A stretch of DNA of 15,152 nucleotides from Elusimicrobiota bacterium (GTDB lineage: Bacteria > Elusimicrobiota > Elusimicrobia > UBA1565 > JACRDR01): contig JACQPI010000110.1 of assembly GCA_016207585.1 (NCBI GenBank), positions 1 through 15,152 of the forward strand. Reading direction: 5' to 3'. Each line of letters starts with the position of its first letter. The first letter of the stretch is position 1. Under the pieces are notes generated by a model. It did not search any database, had not been told where the DNA came from, and saw only the letters and a list, made by a program, of their open reading frames with translations. Below, in pieces: positions 1-6,795 of the stretch. A program made the translations under genes and the position numbers.

Positions 1-21
1 CCCGGATTGGATTCCTCCAGC

Positions 22-52
22 CGCCCCCAAACGATCCCTCCGATCGTGGGCG
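22..52 (+). terminator. Possible hairpin upstream of panB, weak terminator candidate
   Basis: CGATC (32-36) and GATCG (42-46) form a perfect 5-bp stem around a 5-base loop. CGCCC (22-26) can pair with GGGCG (48-52) to extend it across an asymmetric bulge. The structure is followed by TCCTCTTT, only partly T-rich. It could end a gene lying left of the window or fold in the panB leader. This is inference from pairing alone, and no gene end is visible upstream. Confidence 0.25.
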
Positions 53-117
53 TCCTCTTTAACGGACCCCGGCCAAAATGTTACCCTATACCTTTCCGAT
101 CCCCGACGTGGAAAGCC

Positions 118-957
118 ATGAATAAAACCGCGGACAAAGTCACGACATCGCGCCTCATCGAGATGAAGCAGAAGGGGCTTCGAATCACGTCGCTCACGGC
201 CTACGACGCCCCCACCGCGCGCCTGCTCAACGAGGCGGGAGTCGACGTCGTTTTGGTGGGCGACTCGGTCGCCAACGTCAAGCTGGGCTACGAAAACACG
301 CTCCCGGTGACCCTCGATGAGATGCTGCACCATGTGCGGGCGGTCCGCCGAGGCAACTCGCGCGCGCTCTTGGTCGCCGACATGCCCTACCTGTCCTACG
401 AGCTCGATTCCCGAGAGGCCTGCCGCAACGCGGGCCGCCTCGTGAAAGAAGGCGGGGCCGAGGCGGTCAAGATCGAGGGCGGAATCGAAGTGGCCCCGGT
501 CGTCAAGGAGCTTCTGCGCGTCAACATCCCCGTCATGGGGCACTTGGGCCTTACCCCCCAGGCGGTCCACAAACTCGGCGGGTACAAGGTGCGGGGGCGC
601 AAACCCCAGGAAGCCGAGAAGATGCTCACGGACGCGAAAATCCTGGAAGGCGCCGGCGTTTTCGCGATCGTCCTCGAGTGCGTCCCGGCAGAACTGGCGG
701 CGGAAATTACACGAAAGGTCTCGGTACCGACGATCGGCATCGGGGCCGGCTCCGCCTGCGACGGCCAAATCCTCGTCGTCGACGACCTGTTGGGGCTCAC
801 GGACAACCCGCCCCCCAAGTTCGTTCGACGCTACGCCAACCTCCGCGACGAGGCGCTGCGCGCCGCGCGCCAATACGTCCAGGACGTCCAGGAGGGCGCC
901 TTCCCGGCGCCGGAGCACGCCTACCGGCAGCCTATAGAGGCCAAGACGAAGAATTGA
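118..957 (+). CDS. panB: 3-methyl-2-oxobutanoate hydroxymethyltransferase (ketopantoate hydroxymethyltransferase)
   Basis: PanB adds a hydroxymethyl group from 5,10-methylenetetrahydrofolate to 2-oxoisovalerate, giving ketopantoate, the first committed step of pantothenate synthesis in the cytoplasm. The 279-residue protein has the usual length and the whole-family pattern: LTAYDAPTARLL near the N-terminus, metal-binding Asp49 in VGDS and Asp88 in VADMP, Lys118 in VKIEGG, the GHLGLTPQ segment (141-148), the candidate catalytic Glu187 in LECVP, and the GIGAG loop (207-211). The frame is open back to a TTG at base 7, but those 37 codons do not look like PanB. The ATG at 118 puts the conserved start in the normal place, with GGAAAG close upstream. 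The stop overlaps the TTG start of the next gene, and panC follows, so the three are probably co-transcribed. No panD is seen here. Identification is secure from motifs. Confidence 0.97.
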   Translation: MNKTADKVTTSRLIEMKQKGLRITSLTAYDAPTARLLNEAGVDVVLVGDSVANVKLGYENTLPVTLDEMLHHVRAVRRGNSRALLVADMPYLSYELDSREACRNAGRLVKEGGAEAVKIEGGIEVAPVVKELLRVNIPVMGHLGLTPQAVHKLGGYKVRGRKPQEAEKMLTDAKILEGAGVFAIVLECVPAELAAEITRKVSVPTIGIGAGSACDGQILVVDDLLGLTDNPPPKFVRRYANLRDEALRAARQYVQDVQEGAFPAPEHAYRQPIEAKTKN

Positions 958-1835
958 ACGGAGCCGGGATCCTCGCGGTACTATCCCTGTTGGCCATCGG
1001 CGTAATGTTCGCCGCGGCATGGTGGGGAACCAACGTTATTTTTCATCCGCCGAAAATGCTGCCGATGGAAATCTGGCCGGACCGCTACCGGCTTTCCTAT
1101 GACCGCGTGGAATTCGAAACTTCAGACGGAATTCTCCTGAAGGCCTGGCTCATCCCAGCCCAATCCCCGACCGACAAGACGATCCTGCTGTGCCACGGTT
1201 GGGGAGACAACAAGGGGGATCTCCTGCAGCACACGCACTTCCTGGCCCGGCGATTCAATCTCTTCATGCCCGACTTCAGGCAGCACGGGGAAAGCCGCGG
1301 CAGCCTTTCCACCGTCGGCTGCCTGGAAGCCCGGGACATCGAGGCGGCCCTTGAATTTCTCAAGAACGCTCGGCCCTCCTGGAGCGCCTCTCCGGGCATC
1401 TTCGGCCTGTCGATGGGCGCGGCGATCGCGCTTTGGGCCGCGGCGCGCCATCCTCGGATCAAGGCGGTCGCGATCGAAGCCCCTTTCGCCTCATTCAACG
1501 AGGTCGTGGCCCAATGGATGAAAAACAAAACGCACCTTCCCTATTTCCCAACGGCGTGGCTCACGCTGCTCGTCGCGCGGCTGCGGCTGGGGGAGGATCC
1601 CGAACCCTACAGCCCGATCTATCAGATATCCAAAATCTCTCCCAGGCCCCTTTTGGCCGTTGCCGGGGAGCTCGACCGGCTCATGCCGCTTTCGGTCGTG
1701 CGCAAACTGTTCGATAGGGCCAAAGAGCCCAAGGAGTTGTGGATCATTCCCGAGGCGACCCACGGAAAATGCGAAGAGAAGGCCGGCGCCGAATATCACA
1801 ATCGCCTCACGGATTTTTTCGCAAAGCACTTGTGA
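954..1835 (+). CDS. Membrane-anchored alpha/beta hydrolase between panB and panC
   Basis: A 293-residue alpha/beta-hydrolase-fold protein with one N-terminal membrane segment (about residues 5-24), probably an anchor with the enzyme domain outside the cytoplasm. The visible catalytic set is complete: HGWGDNKGD (81-89) as oxyanion region, nucleophile Ser153 in GLSMG, Asp241 in GELDR and His270 in ATHGK. It resembles the broad S33/Hydrolase_4-type serine hydrolases; the substrate cannot be read from sequence. The chosen start is TTG at 954, the only plausible start codon just before the membrane segment. It overlaps the panB stop by 4 bases (TTGA), with AGAGG at 936-940, which suggests translational coupling. 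The open frame runs back to 678 but that part lies inside panB. The gene ends two bases before the panC ATG. A role in pantothenate synthesis is not implied by the family, so its position may simply reflect shared expression. Confidence 0.85.
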   Translation: MNGAGILAVLSLLAIGVMFAAAWWGTNVIFHPPKMLPMEIWPDRYRLSYDRVEFETSDGILLKAWLIPAQSPTDKTILLCHGWGDNKGDLLQHTHFLARRFNLFMPDFRQHGESRGSLSTVGCLEARDIEAALEFLKNARPSWSASPGIFGLSMGAAIALWAAARHPRIKAVAIEAPFASFNEVVAQWMKNKTHLPYFPTAWLTLLVARLRLGEDPEPYSPIYQISKISPRPLLAVAGELDRLMPLSVVRKLFDRAKEPKELWIIPEATHGKCEEKAGAEYHNRLTDFFAKHL

Positions 1836-1837
1836 CC

Positions 1838-2674
1838 ATGAAGATCGTCCGCTACGTCTCGCTTATGCAGCGAACCTCCCAAGCGTTGCAGCGCCGCAAG
1901 CGCACTCTGGGATTGGTCCCTACGATGGGAGCGCTGCACGGAGGCCATCTCTCGCTGATCCGCCGGGCCCGGCGGGAAAACGACCGGGTCGTCGTATCGA
2001 TATTCGTCAACCCCCTCCAGTTCGGCCCCCGGGAGGATTTCAAACGCTACCCCAAGCCCCTGGCTCGCGACAGGAGCCTTTGCTCCCGAGAACGAGTGGA
2101 TTTTCTCTTCCTTCCGACCGGCCATGAAATGGTCCCGCCCGGTTTTGGAAGCCACGTCGAAGTGGAGGGGCTCTCCGACGTTCTCTGCGGGGAATTCCGC
2201 CCGGGGCATTTTCGAGGCGTGGCTACGATCGTCCTAAAACTTCTGGAGATAGCGCGGCCGAGTCGCGCCTATTTCGGAGAGAAGGATTTCCAGCAGCTGA
2301 CGATCGTCCGGCGCATGGCCTCGGATTTCAACCTTCCCGTCCGTATCATCGGTTGTCCCACGGTGCGCGAGGCCGACGGCTTGGCGCTATCGAGCCGCAA
2401 CGCTTACCTAGATGCGACCGAGCGCGCTCAAGCGCCTCTGCTGCACCAAGCGCTTTCCCTCGGGGCCCGCATGGCCCGCCGAGGCCGCGCGGGCGTCGAG
2501 ATACGGCGTCGGATGCGCGAGGCGCTTGGGCCTATCCGGGACGGGCGCATCGAGTACGCGCGGATCGTAGATCCCACGACGCTGAGGGAGACGAAACGGC
2601 CAAGGCCGGGCGACCGCGTCATCGCGGCGATCCGCATCGGCCGCACCCGCCTCATCGACAACGTCGCCGTCTAA
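1838..2674 (+). CDS. panC: Pantothenate synthetase (pantoate--beta-alanine ligase)
   Basis: PanC condenses pantoate with beta-alanine using ATP, through a pantoyl-adenylate, to make pantothenate. The 278-residue protein carries the family signature in order: PTMGALHGGH (28-37, with the HIGH-like His34 and His37), FVNPLQF (56-62), EDFKRYP (66-72), GEKDFQQL (147-154), and the KMSKS-equivalent LSSRN (184-188) before AYL. The length is typical. The ATG at 1838 lies two bases after the hydrolase stop, and no strong SD is present, so translation is probably coupled to the upstream gene. Together with panB it gives two of the dedicated pantothenate enzymes; ketopantoate reductase and aspartate decarboxylase are not in this window. 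The identification is secure. Confidence 0.97.
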   Translation: MKIVRYVSLMQRTSQALQRRKRTLGLVPTMGALHGGHLSLIRRARRENDRVVVSIFVNPLQFGPREDFKRYPKPLARDRSLCSRERVDFLFLPTGHEMVPPGFGSHVEVEGLSDVLCGEFRPGHFRGVATIVLKLLEIARPSRAYFGEKDFQQLTIVRRMASDFNLPVRIIGCPTVREADGLALSSRNAYLDATERAQAPLLHQALSLGARMARRGRAGVEIRRRMREALGPIRDGRIEYARIVDPTTLRETKRPRPGDRVIAAIRIGRTRLIDNVAV

Positions 2675-2683
2675 CCCAAACCC

Positions 2684-3250
2684 ATGATACAGAACAAACG
2701 CCAAAAACTATGGATCGATACCCAGGCTCAGCTCATTTGGCTGGCCATCGTCCTTGTGCTCGTCGCGGCAAGCCTCGCGACGGCCTACCTGAGCATCGCG
2801 CGCGGCCTAGAGCAGATGTCGTTTCAGACCGGACGCATCTTCTTTTCGATCGACGACGCCCTCCATGCGATCCAGCGGCCTTTCCTGGTCGCGAGCGCGG
2901 TCGTCCTATCGGCCGCGGCGTTTCTGTCGATTCTATGGTCTCACCGCGTCATCGGCCCGCTCATGGTCTTGACCGCCGGCATCCGCCGTATCCGCTCCGG
3001 CTATTTGGACGGCGAGTGGCGCGCGCGCAAGAGCGATCTTCTCTCCGGGACGGTCCGGGACCTCACCGAGATGCAGACCGCGCTGCGCAAGGCCGCCGAT
3101 GAGGACCGCCGGCGCCTGGCCCAGGCCCAAAAAGAGCTGGAAGCGCTCGGCGAGGACCTCCGCAAGGCGAAAGCTCCCGCCCGCGCGGGCGAGCGCGTCA
3201 AGAAAATCCAAGAGCAGCTCGGGGAAATCGGCGGGTTCTTTAAGCAGTGA
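2684..3250 (+). CDS. Two-TM HAMP-domain protein without an output domain
   Basis: A 188-residue protein with membrane segments at about 17-38 and 67-86, separated by a short 28-residue loop. A HAMP-like linker follows (about 87-135, beginning SHRVIGPL with Pro92 and a Gly at 106). The C-terminus is a charged predicted coiled coil (about 136-182). This is the front half of a sensor kinase or chemoreceptor, but no kinase, cyclase or methyl-accepting domain follows, and the protein stops normally at TGA. It may be a stand-alone signalling adaptor or scaffold that partners with another protein through its coiled coil; this is inference. It starts 9 bases after panC with no obvious SD and is probably part of the same transcript. 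Its stop lies 8 bases from the stop of the convergent hydroxylase gene. I do not recognise a named family. Confidence 0.8.
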   Translation: MIQNKRQKLWIDTQAQLIWLAIVLVLVAASLATAYLSIARGLEQMSFQTGRIFFSIDDALHAIQRPFLVASAVVLSAAAFLSILWSHRVIGPLMVLTAGIRRIRSGYLDGEWRARKSDLLSGTVRDLTEMQTALRKAADEDRRRLAQAQKELEALGEDLRKAKAPARAGERVKKIQEQLGEIGGFFKQ

Positions 3251-3258
3251 TGCGCCCG

Positions 3259-4254
3259 TCAGGCGGCGACGGCTTGGGACCCCGGGACGCGAACCAAACG
3301 AGCTAACTCCCGGGTCCGAGCGTAGAGCTCGCGGGCTTCCCGGTCCTGCGGATGAGTCTCCAGCCGCTCTTGGAACGTAGCCAAGAGCCGATCGAGCTTC
3401 CGGACCGAGGGCGAGTGGCGGCGGGCCTGCGATATGAACGCCGCGTACTCGGCCGGCGTGGCCTCCTTCAAGAGATAGCGCCAATTAATGAGGTCCGACG
3501 CGGTCAGCTCCGCGTCCTCCATGGCGACTTTCAGCTCGCGCGCGTGCGTGCGCGGCGAGAGGTACGTCCCGAACAGCGCGTCCATCATGGGGTGGACGAT
3601 CGTGAAGTTGTTGCGCTGATCCCAATGGTGCAGAAGGTGTATCTTCTCGAGCCACTGATAGTAGGCGCTGTTCATCCACGGATGCCGGACCAGATGGAAA
3701 CGCTCGTGAGCCGTCTCGACGATGAGCTTCGCATAGCCCGCGATCGACGCGGCGAAAAGGAGGGTACTCCACCGCCAACCCATCGTCGCCGGCGCCGCCG
3801 CGCACGCCAGCACGGCCGGAACCACCCAGCTCCAAGCGATTCCGTCCTCGGAATCGACATAAGGCATCGCCCGGCGGTAGAAGCGTCCGATCGGGTAGAT
3901 CACCATGTGGTGGATCCAATGGTACATCTGGTTGCGCCGCATGACCGCGGACCGGCGCGTCAACCAGCCCAAGTGCTGGAAGAACCGGTGGTACACGTAA
4001 CCGAAGGCCTCCACGATCAGGATCCCGCGCGCAACGACCGAAAGCGGCGAAAGCACGAAACGGATCAGCCACGGGGGCGCCCCGTACGCCGATAGAACCC
4101 CGAAGAGGGGTCCGGTGACAGGATCGGTCCAGGCGGCATAAAGCAGCAACGCGCAGCCGGCGATCGCCCAGGCGGTCCAAAACCGGACGGACCAACGGGA
4201 CGGAATTGATTCCAGGAAATCGGTCCAAACGCCCTCGGAAGCCATTGATTCCAT
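3259..4254 (-). CDS. Fatty-acid hydroxylase / sterol desaturase superfamily membrane protein
   Basis: A 331-residue integral membrane di-iron oxygenase candidate. The histidine clusters of the superfamily are all present: HRFFQH (89-94), HWIHH (112-116), HERFH (183-187) and HLLHH (206-210), with His221 in VHPMMD. Hydrophobic stretches at about 26-42, 66-86, 143-160 and 163-180 fit a membrane core. Such enzymes hydroxylate or desaturate lipids; the substrate here is unknown. Residues after about 240 form a soluble, charged, helical tail longer than the minimal catalytic core. The start is set at ATG 4254 because AGGTG lies 7 bases upstream (4262-4266) and the 23 further upstream codons fall inside the preceding TPR gene. 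That SD overlaps the stop codon of the TPR gene, so the two are likely co-expressed. A second in-frame ATG lies 3 codons further in. Confidence 0.85.
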   Translation of the reverse strand: MESMASEGVWTDFLESIPSRWSVRFWTAWAIAGCALLLYAAWTDPVTGPLFGVLSAYGAPPWLIRFVLSPLSVVARGILIVEAFGYVYHRFFQHLGWLTRRSAVMRRNQMYHWIHHMVIYPIGRFYRRAMPYVDSEDGIAWSWVVPAVLACAAAPATMGWRWSTLLFAASIAGYAKLIVETAHERFHLVRHPWMNSAYYQWLEKIHLLHHWDQRNNFTIVHPMMDALFGTYLSPRTHARELKVAMEDAELTASDLINWRYLLKEATPAEYAAFISQARRHSPSVRKLDRLLATFQERLETHPQDREARELYARTRELARLVRVPGSQAVAA

Positions 4255-4264
4255 TGTAACACAC

Positions 4265-5038
4265 CTACCGGCTTTTTTCCAACCTTTGCAGCATCTCCCG
4301 GGCTTCGCGGACGTTGTCGGCATATTCGCCCGGATCCCTGGGTTCCCGGACCTCGAATATTTTATTCAGCACATCCCTGGCCTTTTGAACCTCTCCGATC
4401 TCCACATAGGCCTGGGCCAAAGCGGGATGGTGGGCCGTATAGGTCGGGTCCGCCTCCAGGGCCGTTTCCAGTTCTCGCACCGCGCCTTTTTTCGATCCCC
4501 CGGCGAAGCGAGGGATCTGCCTGAGCATCTCTCCCAGGACATGGCGCGCCCCGCCGTGGCTAGGGTCCAACTCCAGCACCCGGCGCATCTCCGCCTTGAT
4601 GGGCCGCACCAAAAAGAGAGACTTCCATATTCCCCTCGTCTGCCCGGTGCGCCCCATCGCGACCCCGAGCCAAAAGTGCGCCTCCGCGTTGGGCTCCTCC
4701 TTTTCCAAGGATCGCCTGACGGCCGCCTCGGCCTTCTCGAACAATTCGAGTTTTTTCCGACGTTCGGACCGGCGTTCCCCCAACCGCACCCAGGCGCGTC
4801 CCAGCCGCCAAAGGGCGCCGGGATCTTCGGGATCCGCCTTCAGCATATCCTCCAATCCCGCAATGGCGCGCTCCAAGTTGCCTTCGAGATGCCGATGGAA
4901 ATAAAGCTCATCGACCACGGCCCATCGCCCGGTTTCAGCAATAGCCGGTGTTTTTTCCGCAACGAGCGGGGCGGCTCTCAGATGTCCGGGACTCAAGAAA
5001 TAAAGGCCCGTCCAGAGACCCAGCGCGAGAAACCTCAC
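4265..5038 (-). CDS. Secreted TPR-repeat protein
   Basis: A 257-residue protein with an N-terminal signal-like segment (about 1-22, ending LRAAP) and no lipobox Cys, so probably periplasmic. Several TPR-like helical pairs are visible: LERAIAGLEDMLKADPEDPGA (around 55-75), the stretch around 103-123, LELDPSHGGARHVLGEM (155-171) and ELETALEADPTYTAHH (about 188-203). The middle part is reminiscent of the TatT / regulator-of-microtubule-dynamics type of TPR protein, but this is a similarity judgement by eye. It probably acts as a protein-binding scaffold. The start is GTG at 5038, which overlaps the glycerate kinase stop by 4 bases (GTGA); GGAGG at 5046-5050 sits 7 bases upstream. The overlap downstream with the hydroxylase SD suggests a kinase-TPR-hydroxylase transcript. 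Confidence 0.82.
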   Translation of the reverse strand: MRFLALGLWTGLYFLSPGHLRAAPLVAEKTPAIAETGRWAVVDELYFHRHLEGNLERAIAGLEDMLKADPEDPGALWRLGRAWVRLGERRSERRKKLELFEKAEAAVRRSLEKEEPNAEAHFWLGVAMGRTGQTRGIWKSLFLVRPIKAEMRRVLELDPSHGGARHVLGEMLRQIPRFAGGSKKGAVRELETALEADPTYTAHHPALAQAYVEIGEVQKARDVLNKIFEVREPRDPGEYADNVREAREMLQRLEKSR

Positions 5039-6180
5039 GGATCGCCTCCGCGTCCGAGTCCCTTCAAAAGCAAGCGTTCCGTCGAGACTCGCAAGCGCCT
5101 ACGCGTCTGCCTCATCGCTGCTCCCGCGTTTTCCCCCTCCCGCATCAAGCTCTCGCAAAGGACCCCTGGAATCGTCTTCAAGGTTTTCAAGGCCTCCGGC
5201 AGGATCTGCCCACACAATAAAAAAACCGGCACCCTGCGCCGACGGGCCCTGTGAGCCAAGACGATCGCTCCCTTGCCGAAGAAGCTCTGGCGGTCGAGCC
5301 GCCCCTCGCCGGTCAGCACGATGTCCGCCGCGCCGATCCTTGCATCCGCGCCCAGATGGTCGAGCACCCAGGGAGCCCCCGCGACGATTCGGGCGCCGAG
5401 AAACGCGCAGAGCCCGGTTCCAAGGCCGCCCGCCGCGCCCGCGCCCGGATTTTTCGACACGTCCCGACCGACGTCGCGCTTAATGATTAGTGCATAACGC
5501 GCGAGGCTTCGCTCGATGACGCGAACCATCGCGGGCGTCGCTCCCTTCTGCGGTCCGTAGACGCGCGCCGAACCGAAAGGCCCCAGGAGAGGATTTGTGA
5601 CGTCGGAAACCGCCAGGATATCTGCGGCCTTGACCCTGGGATCTAGCCCCGACAGATCGACGCGCCCCAGTCGGCCCAAAGGGCCGGCGCCCGGAGGCAG
5701 CTTCCTGCCGTTTTTATCCAAGAAGCGAACTCCGAGGGCGGCCGCCATCCCGCCCCCCCCATCACTGGTCGCGCTGCCGCCCATCCCGACCACGACTCGC
5801 CGGACGCCGTGCTCCAGCGCGTCGCGGATGAGCTCGCCCGTCCCGTACGAGGTCGCGCCCAGGGGGTCCAATCGGCGGGATGCAAGCCCCGCAATCCCGG
5901 ACGCCTGGGCCATCTCGATGACCGCGGTCTTCCGGTCGCTCAACAACGCATAACAGGCCCGCCGCGGACGGCCCAAGGGTCCGATGACGCGCCTGAAAAC
6001 GCGCCGCCCGCCCTTCCTTTGCAGGAGGACTTCCATCAGGCCGTCTCCTCCGTCCGAGATCGGCATGAGGTCCAAGGCGGCCCGAGGCGCCGCGCGCCGC
6101 ACGCCCAGCGCCATCGCGCGGGCTGCTTCGGCGGCGGTCAAGCTTCCCTTGAACGCGTTGGGCGCGATTAAAATATTCAC
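5035..6180 (-). CDS. Glycerate 2-kinase (GlxK/GarK family)
   Basis: This enzyme phosphorylates D-glycerate with ATP; members of this family generally give 2-phosphoglycerate, which enters lower glycolysis. The 381-residue protein has family length and motifs: IAPNAFKGSLTA at the start (5-16), ISDGGDG (41-47), GMGGSATSDGGGG (132-144), SDVTNPLLG (192-200), YGPQKGA (208-214) and LTGEGRLDRQS near 290-300. The start is GTG at 6180, chosen because the conserved N-terminus begins there. No good SD is visible upstream; the 22-base leader is A+T-rich and belongs to the low-G+C segment described separately. The 2-hydroxyacid dehydrogenase at 6796-7809 could supply glycerate, so the two genes form a plausible glyoxylate/hydroxypyruvate salvage pair. 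The stop overlaps the GTG of the TPR gene. No more specific symbol is given because glxK, garK and ttuD usage varies. Confidence 0.93.
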   Translation of the reverse strand: MNILIAPNAFKGSLTAAEAARAMALGVRRAAPRAALDLMPISDGGDGLMEVLLQRKGGRRVFRRVIGPLGRPRRACYALLSDRKTAVIEMAQASGIAGLASRRLDPLGATSYGTGELIRDALEHGVRRVVVGMGGSATSDGGGGMAAALGVRFLDKNGRKLPPGAGPLGRLGRVDLSGLDPRVKAADILAVSDVTNPLLGPFGSARVYGPQKGATPAMVRVIERSLARYALIIKRDVGRDVSKNPGAGAAGGLGTGLCAFLGARIVAGAPWVLDHLGADARIGAADIVLTGEGRLDRQSFFGKGAIVLAHRARRRRVPVFLLCGQILPEALKTLKTIPGVLCESLMREGENAGAAMRQTRRRLRVSTERLLLKGLGRGGDP

Positions 6181-6202
6181 AAGCTAAGATAAACTTGGCG
6201 AA

Positions 6203-6592
6203 TCAATATCCAGCTGAAGCAATTCCACCAAATAATATAAATTGGTAAGCATGATAGGCCTGTCGACCGTAAAAGATAAGAGCACTCTCCATGATCACCG
6301 ACAACAAAGCTAGAACCAATCGAAGATACAGCTCCCGCTGGGAGCGAATTTGCCTCTTAACCAAACGTGATGTAGAAACATAAACTCCATAACAGCACCA
6401 CAACATAAAAAGGCCCAGAATAACGCCACCTAAGCCTCCAAGGAAGGGCTCATCCGAAGCAAACTCCCAAAGAGCCAACAAAGGTACTCCAGCAATAATA
6501 AGCAGTTCTATCGCCGCTAAAATCTGGAATATGATCGTCGCCCATATCAGCATCGGGGACAAAAGCTCTGCATTTTTGTCATCCGTGACCAT
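6203..6592 (-). CDS. Small low-G+C membrane protein, unknown function
   Basis: A 129-residue protein with about three membrane segments (roughly 15-42, 51-72 and 88-108), a basic loop around 76-87 (RLVKRQIRSQR) and an aromatic, His/Tyr-containing C-terminus. I do not recognise a family. The start is ATG 6592: an ideal GGAGGTGA lies at 6598-6605 with 8 bases between GGAGG and the ATG. The alternative GTG at 6601 lies inside that SD and is unlikely to be used. Base composition is clearly unlike its neighbours, about 44% G+C over 6181-6600 by hand count against well above 60% either side, and A/T-ending codons are common. This suggests acquisition by horizontal transfer. It lies between two genes that look metabolically linked, 22 bases before glycerate kinase and about 200 bases after the dehydrogenase stop. 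Confidence 0.75.
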   Translation of the reverse strand: MVTDDKNAELLSPMLIWATIIFQILAAIELLIIAGVPLLALWEFASDEPFLGGLGGVILGLFMLWCCYGVYVSTSRLVKRQIRSQRELYLRLVLALLSVIMESALIFYGRQAYHAYQFILFGGIASAGY

Positions 6593-6597
6593 ATCAC

Positions 6598-6605
6598 TCA
6601 CCTCC
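6598..6605 (-). promoter_or_regulatory. Ideal Shine-Dalgarno GGAGGTGA deciding the start at 6592
   Basis: On the minus strand GGAGGTGA precedes ATG 6592 with 8 bases between GGAGG and the ATG. The SD itself contains the competing GTG at 6601-6599, which decides against that upstream start. Confidence 0.75.
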
Positions 6606-6659
6606 GAATTTTGAACTGGTAAAGATCAACCGAACCCATTGCGGCTCGACGAGCAGCCG

Positions 6660-6683
6660 CCGACTATGGCCGGCCATAGTCGG
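6660..6683. repeat. Perfect 24-bp palindrome
   Basis: Two 12-base arms, CCGACTATGGCC and its exact reverse complement, meet with no spacer, centred between 6671 and 6672. Base 6659 and base 6684 no longer pair. Directly to its left lies another inverted repeat, GCGGCT (6641-6646) against AGCCGC (6655-6660) around an 8-base loop. It lies in the 194-base gap between the small membrane gene and the dehydrogenase. It could be a regulator-binding site, a hairpin that stops or stabilises transcripts, or the relic end of a mobile element. No T-tract follows on either strand, so a classical rho-independent terminator is not supported. Confidence 0.8.
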
Positions 6684-6724
6684 TATGCACGGCGTTGGCC
6701 GATGACGAGTTCAGCGAACAACAC

Positions 6725-6756
6725 GGGTTTGGCAAATGCTTCCCCCCTCCAAACCC
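6725..6756 (-). terminator. Hairpin 40 bases downstream of the 2-hydroxyacid dehydrogenase
   Basis: On the minus strand GGGTTTGG and CCAAACCC form a perfect 8-bp stem around a 16-base loop, starting about 40 bases after the dehydrogenase stop at 6796. The following bases read GTGTTGTT, only moderately U-rich. It may attenuate or end the upstream transcript. The long loop and lack of a clean U-tract keep confidence low. Confidence 0.35.
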
Positions 6757-6795
6757 CCCGCTAAAATCATGAGGAACCGTTCATCCCAGCTAATT

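Noticed and set aside
7..117. In-frame N-terminal extension of panB back to a TTG at base 7
   Set aside because: The extra 37 residues do not resemble PanB, and the ATG at 118 gives the normal family start and length.
3251..3258. Bidirectional terminator between the two convergent clusters
   Set aside because: Only 8 bases separate the stops, and no stem followed by a T-tract was found nearby on either strand.
6626..6724. 32-residue minus-strand ORF (GTG 6724 to TGA 6626) just upstream of the small membrane gene
   Set aside because: No SD was found, it spans the palindrome, and its product has no recognisable feature. It is too short to support as a gene or a transposase remnant.
6182..6793. 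AGCTAA at about 6182-6187 and 6788-6793 as a possible target-site duplication around the low-G+C segment
   Set aside because: A 6-base match over 600 bases is expected by chance, and no terminal inverted repeats or transposase accompany it.
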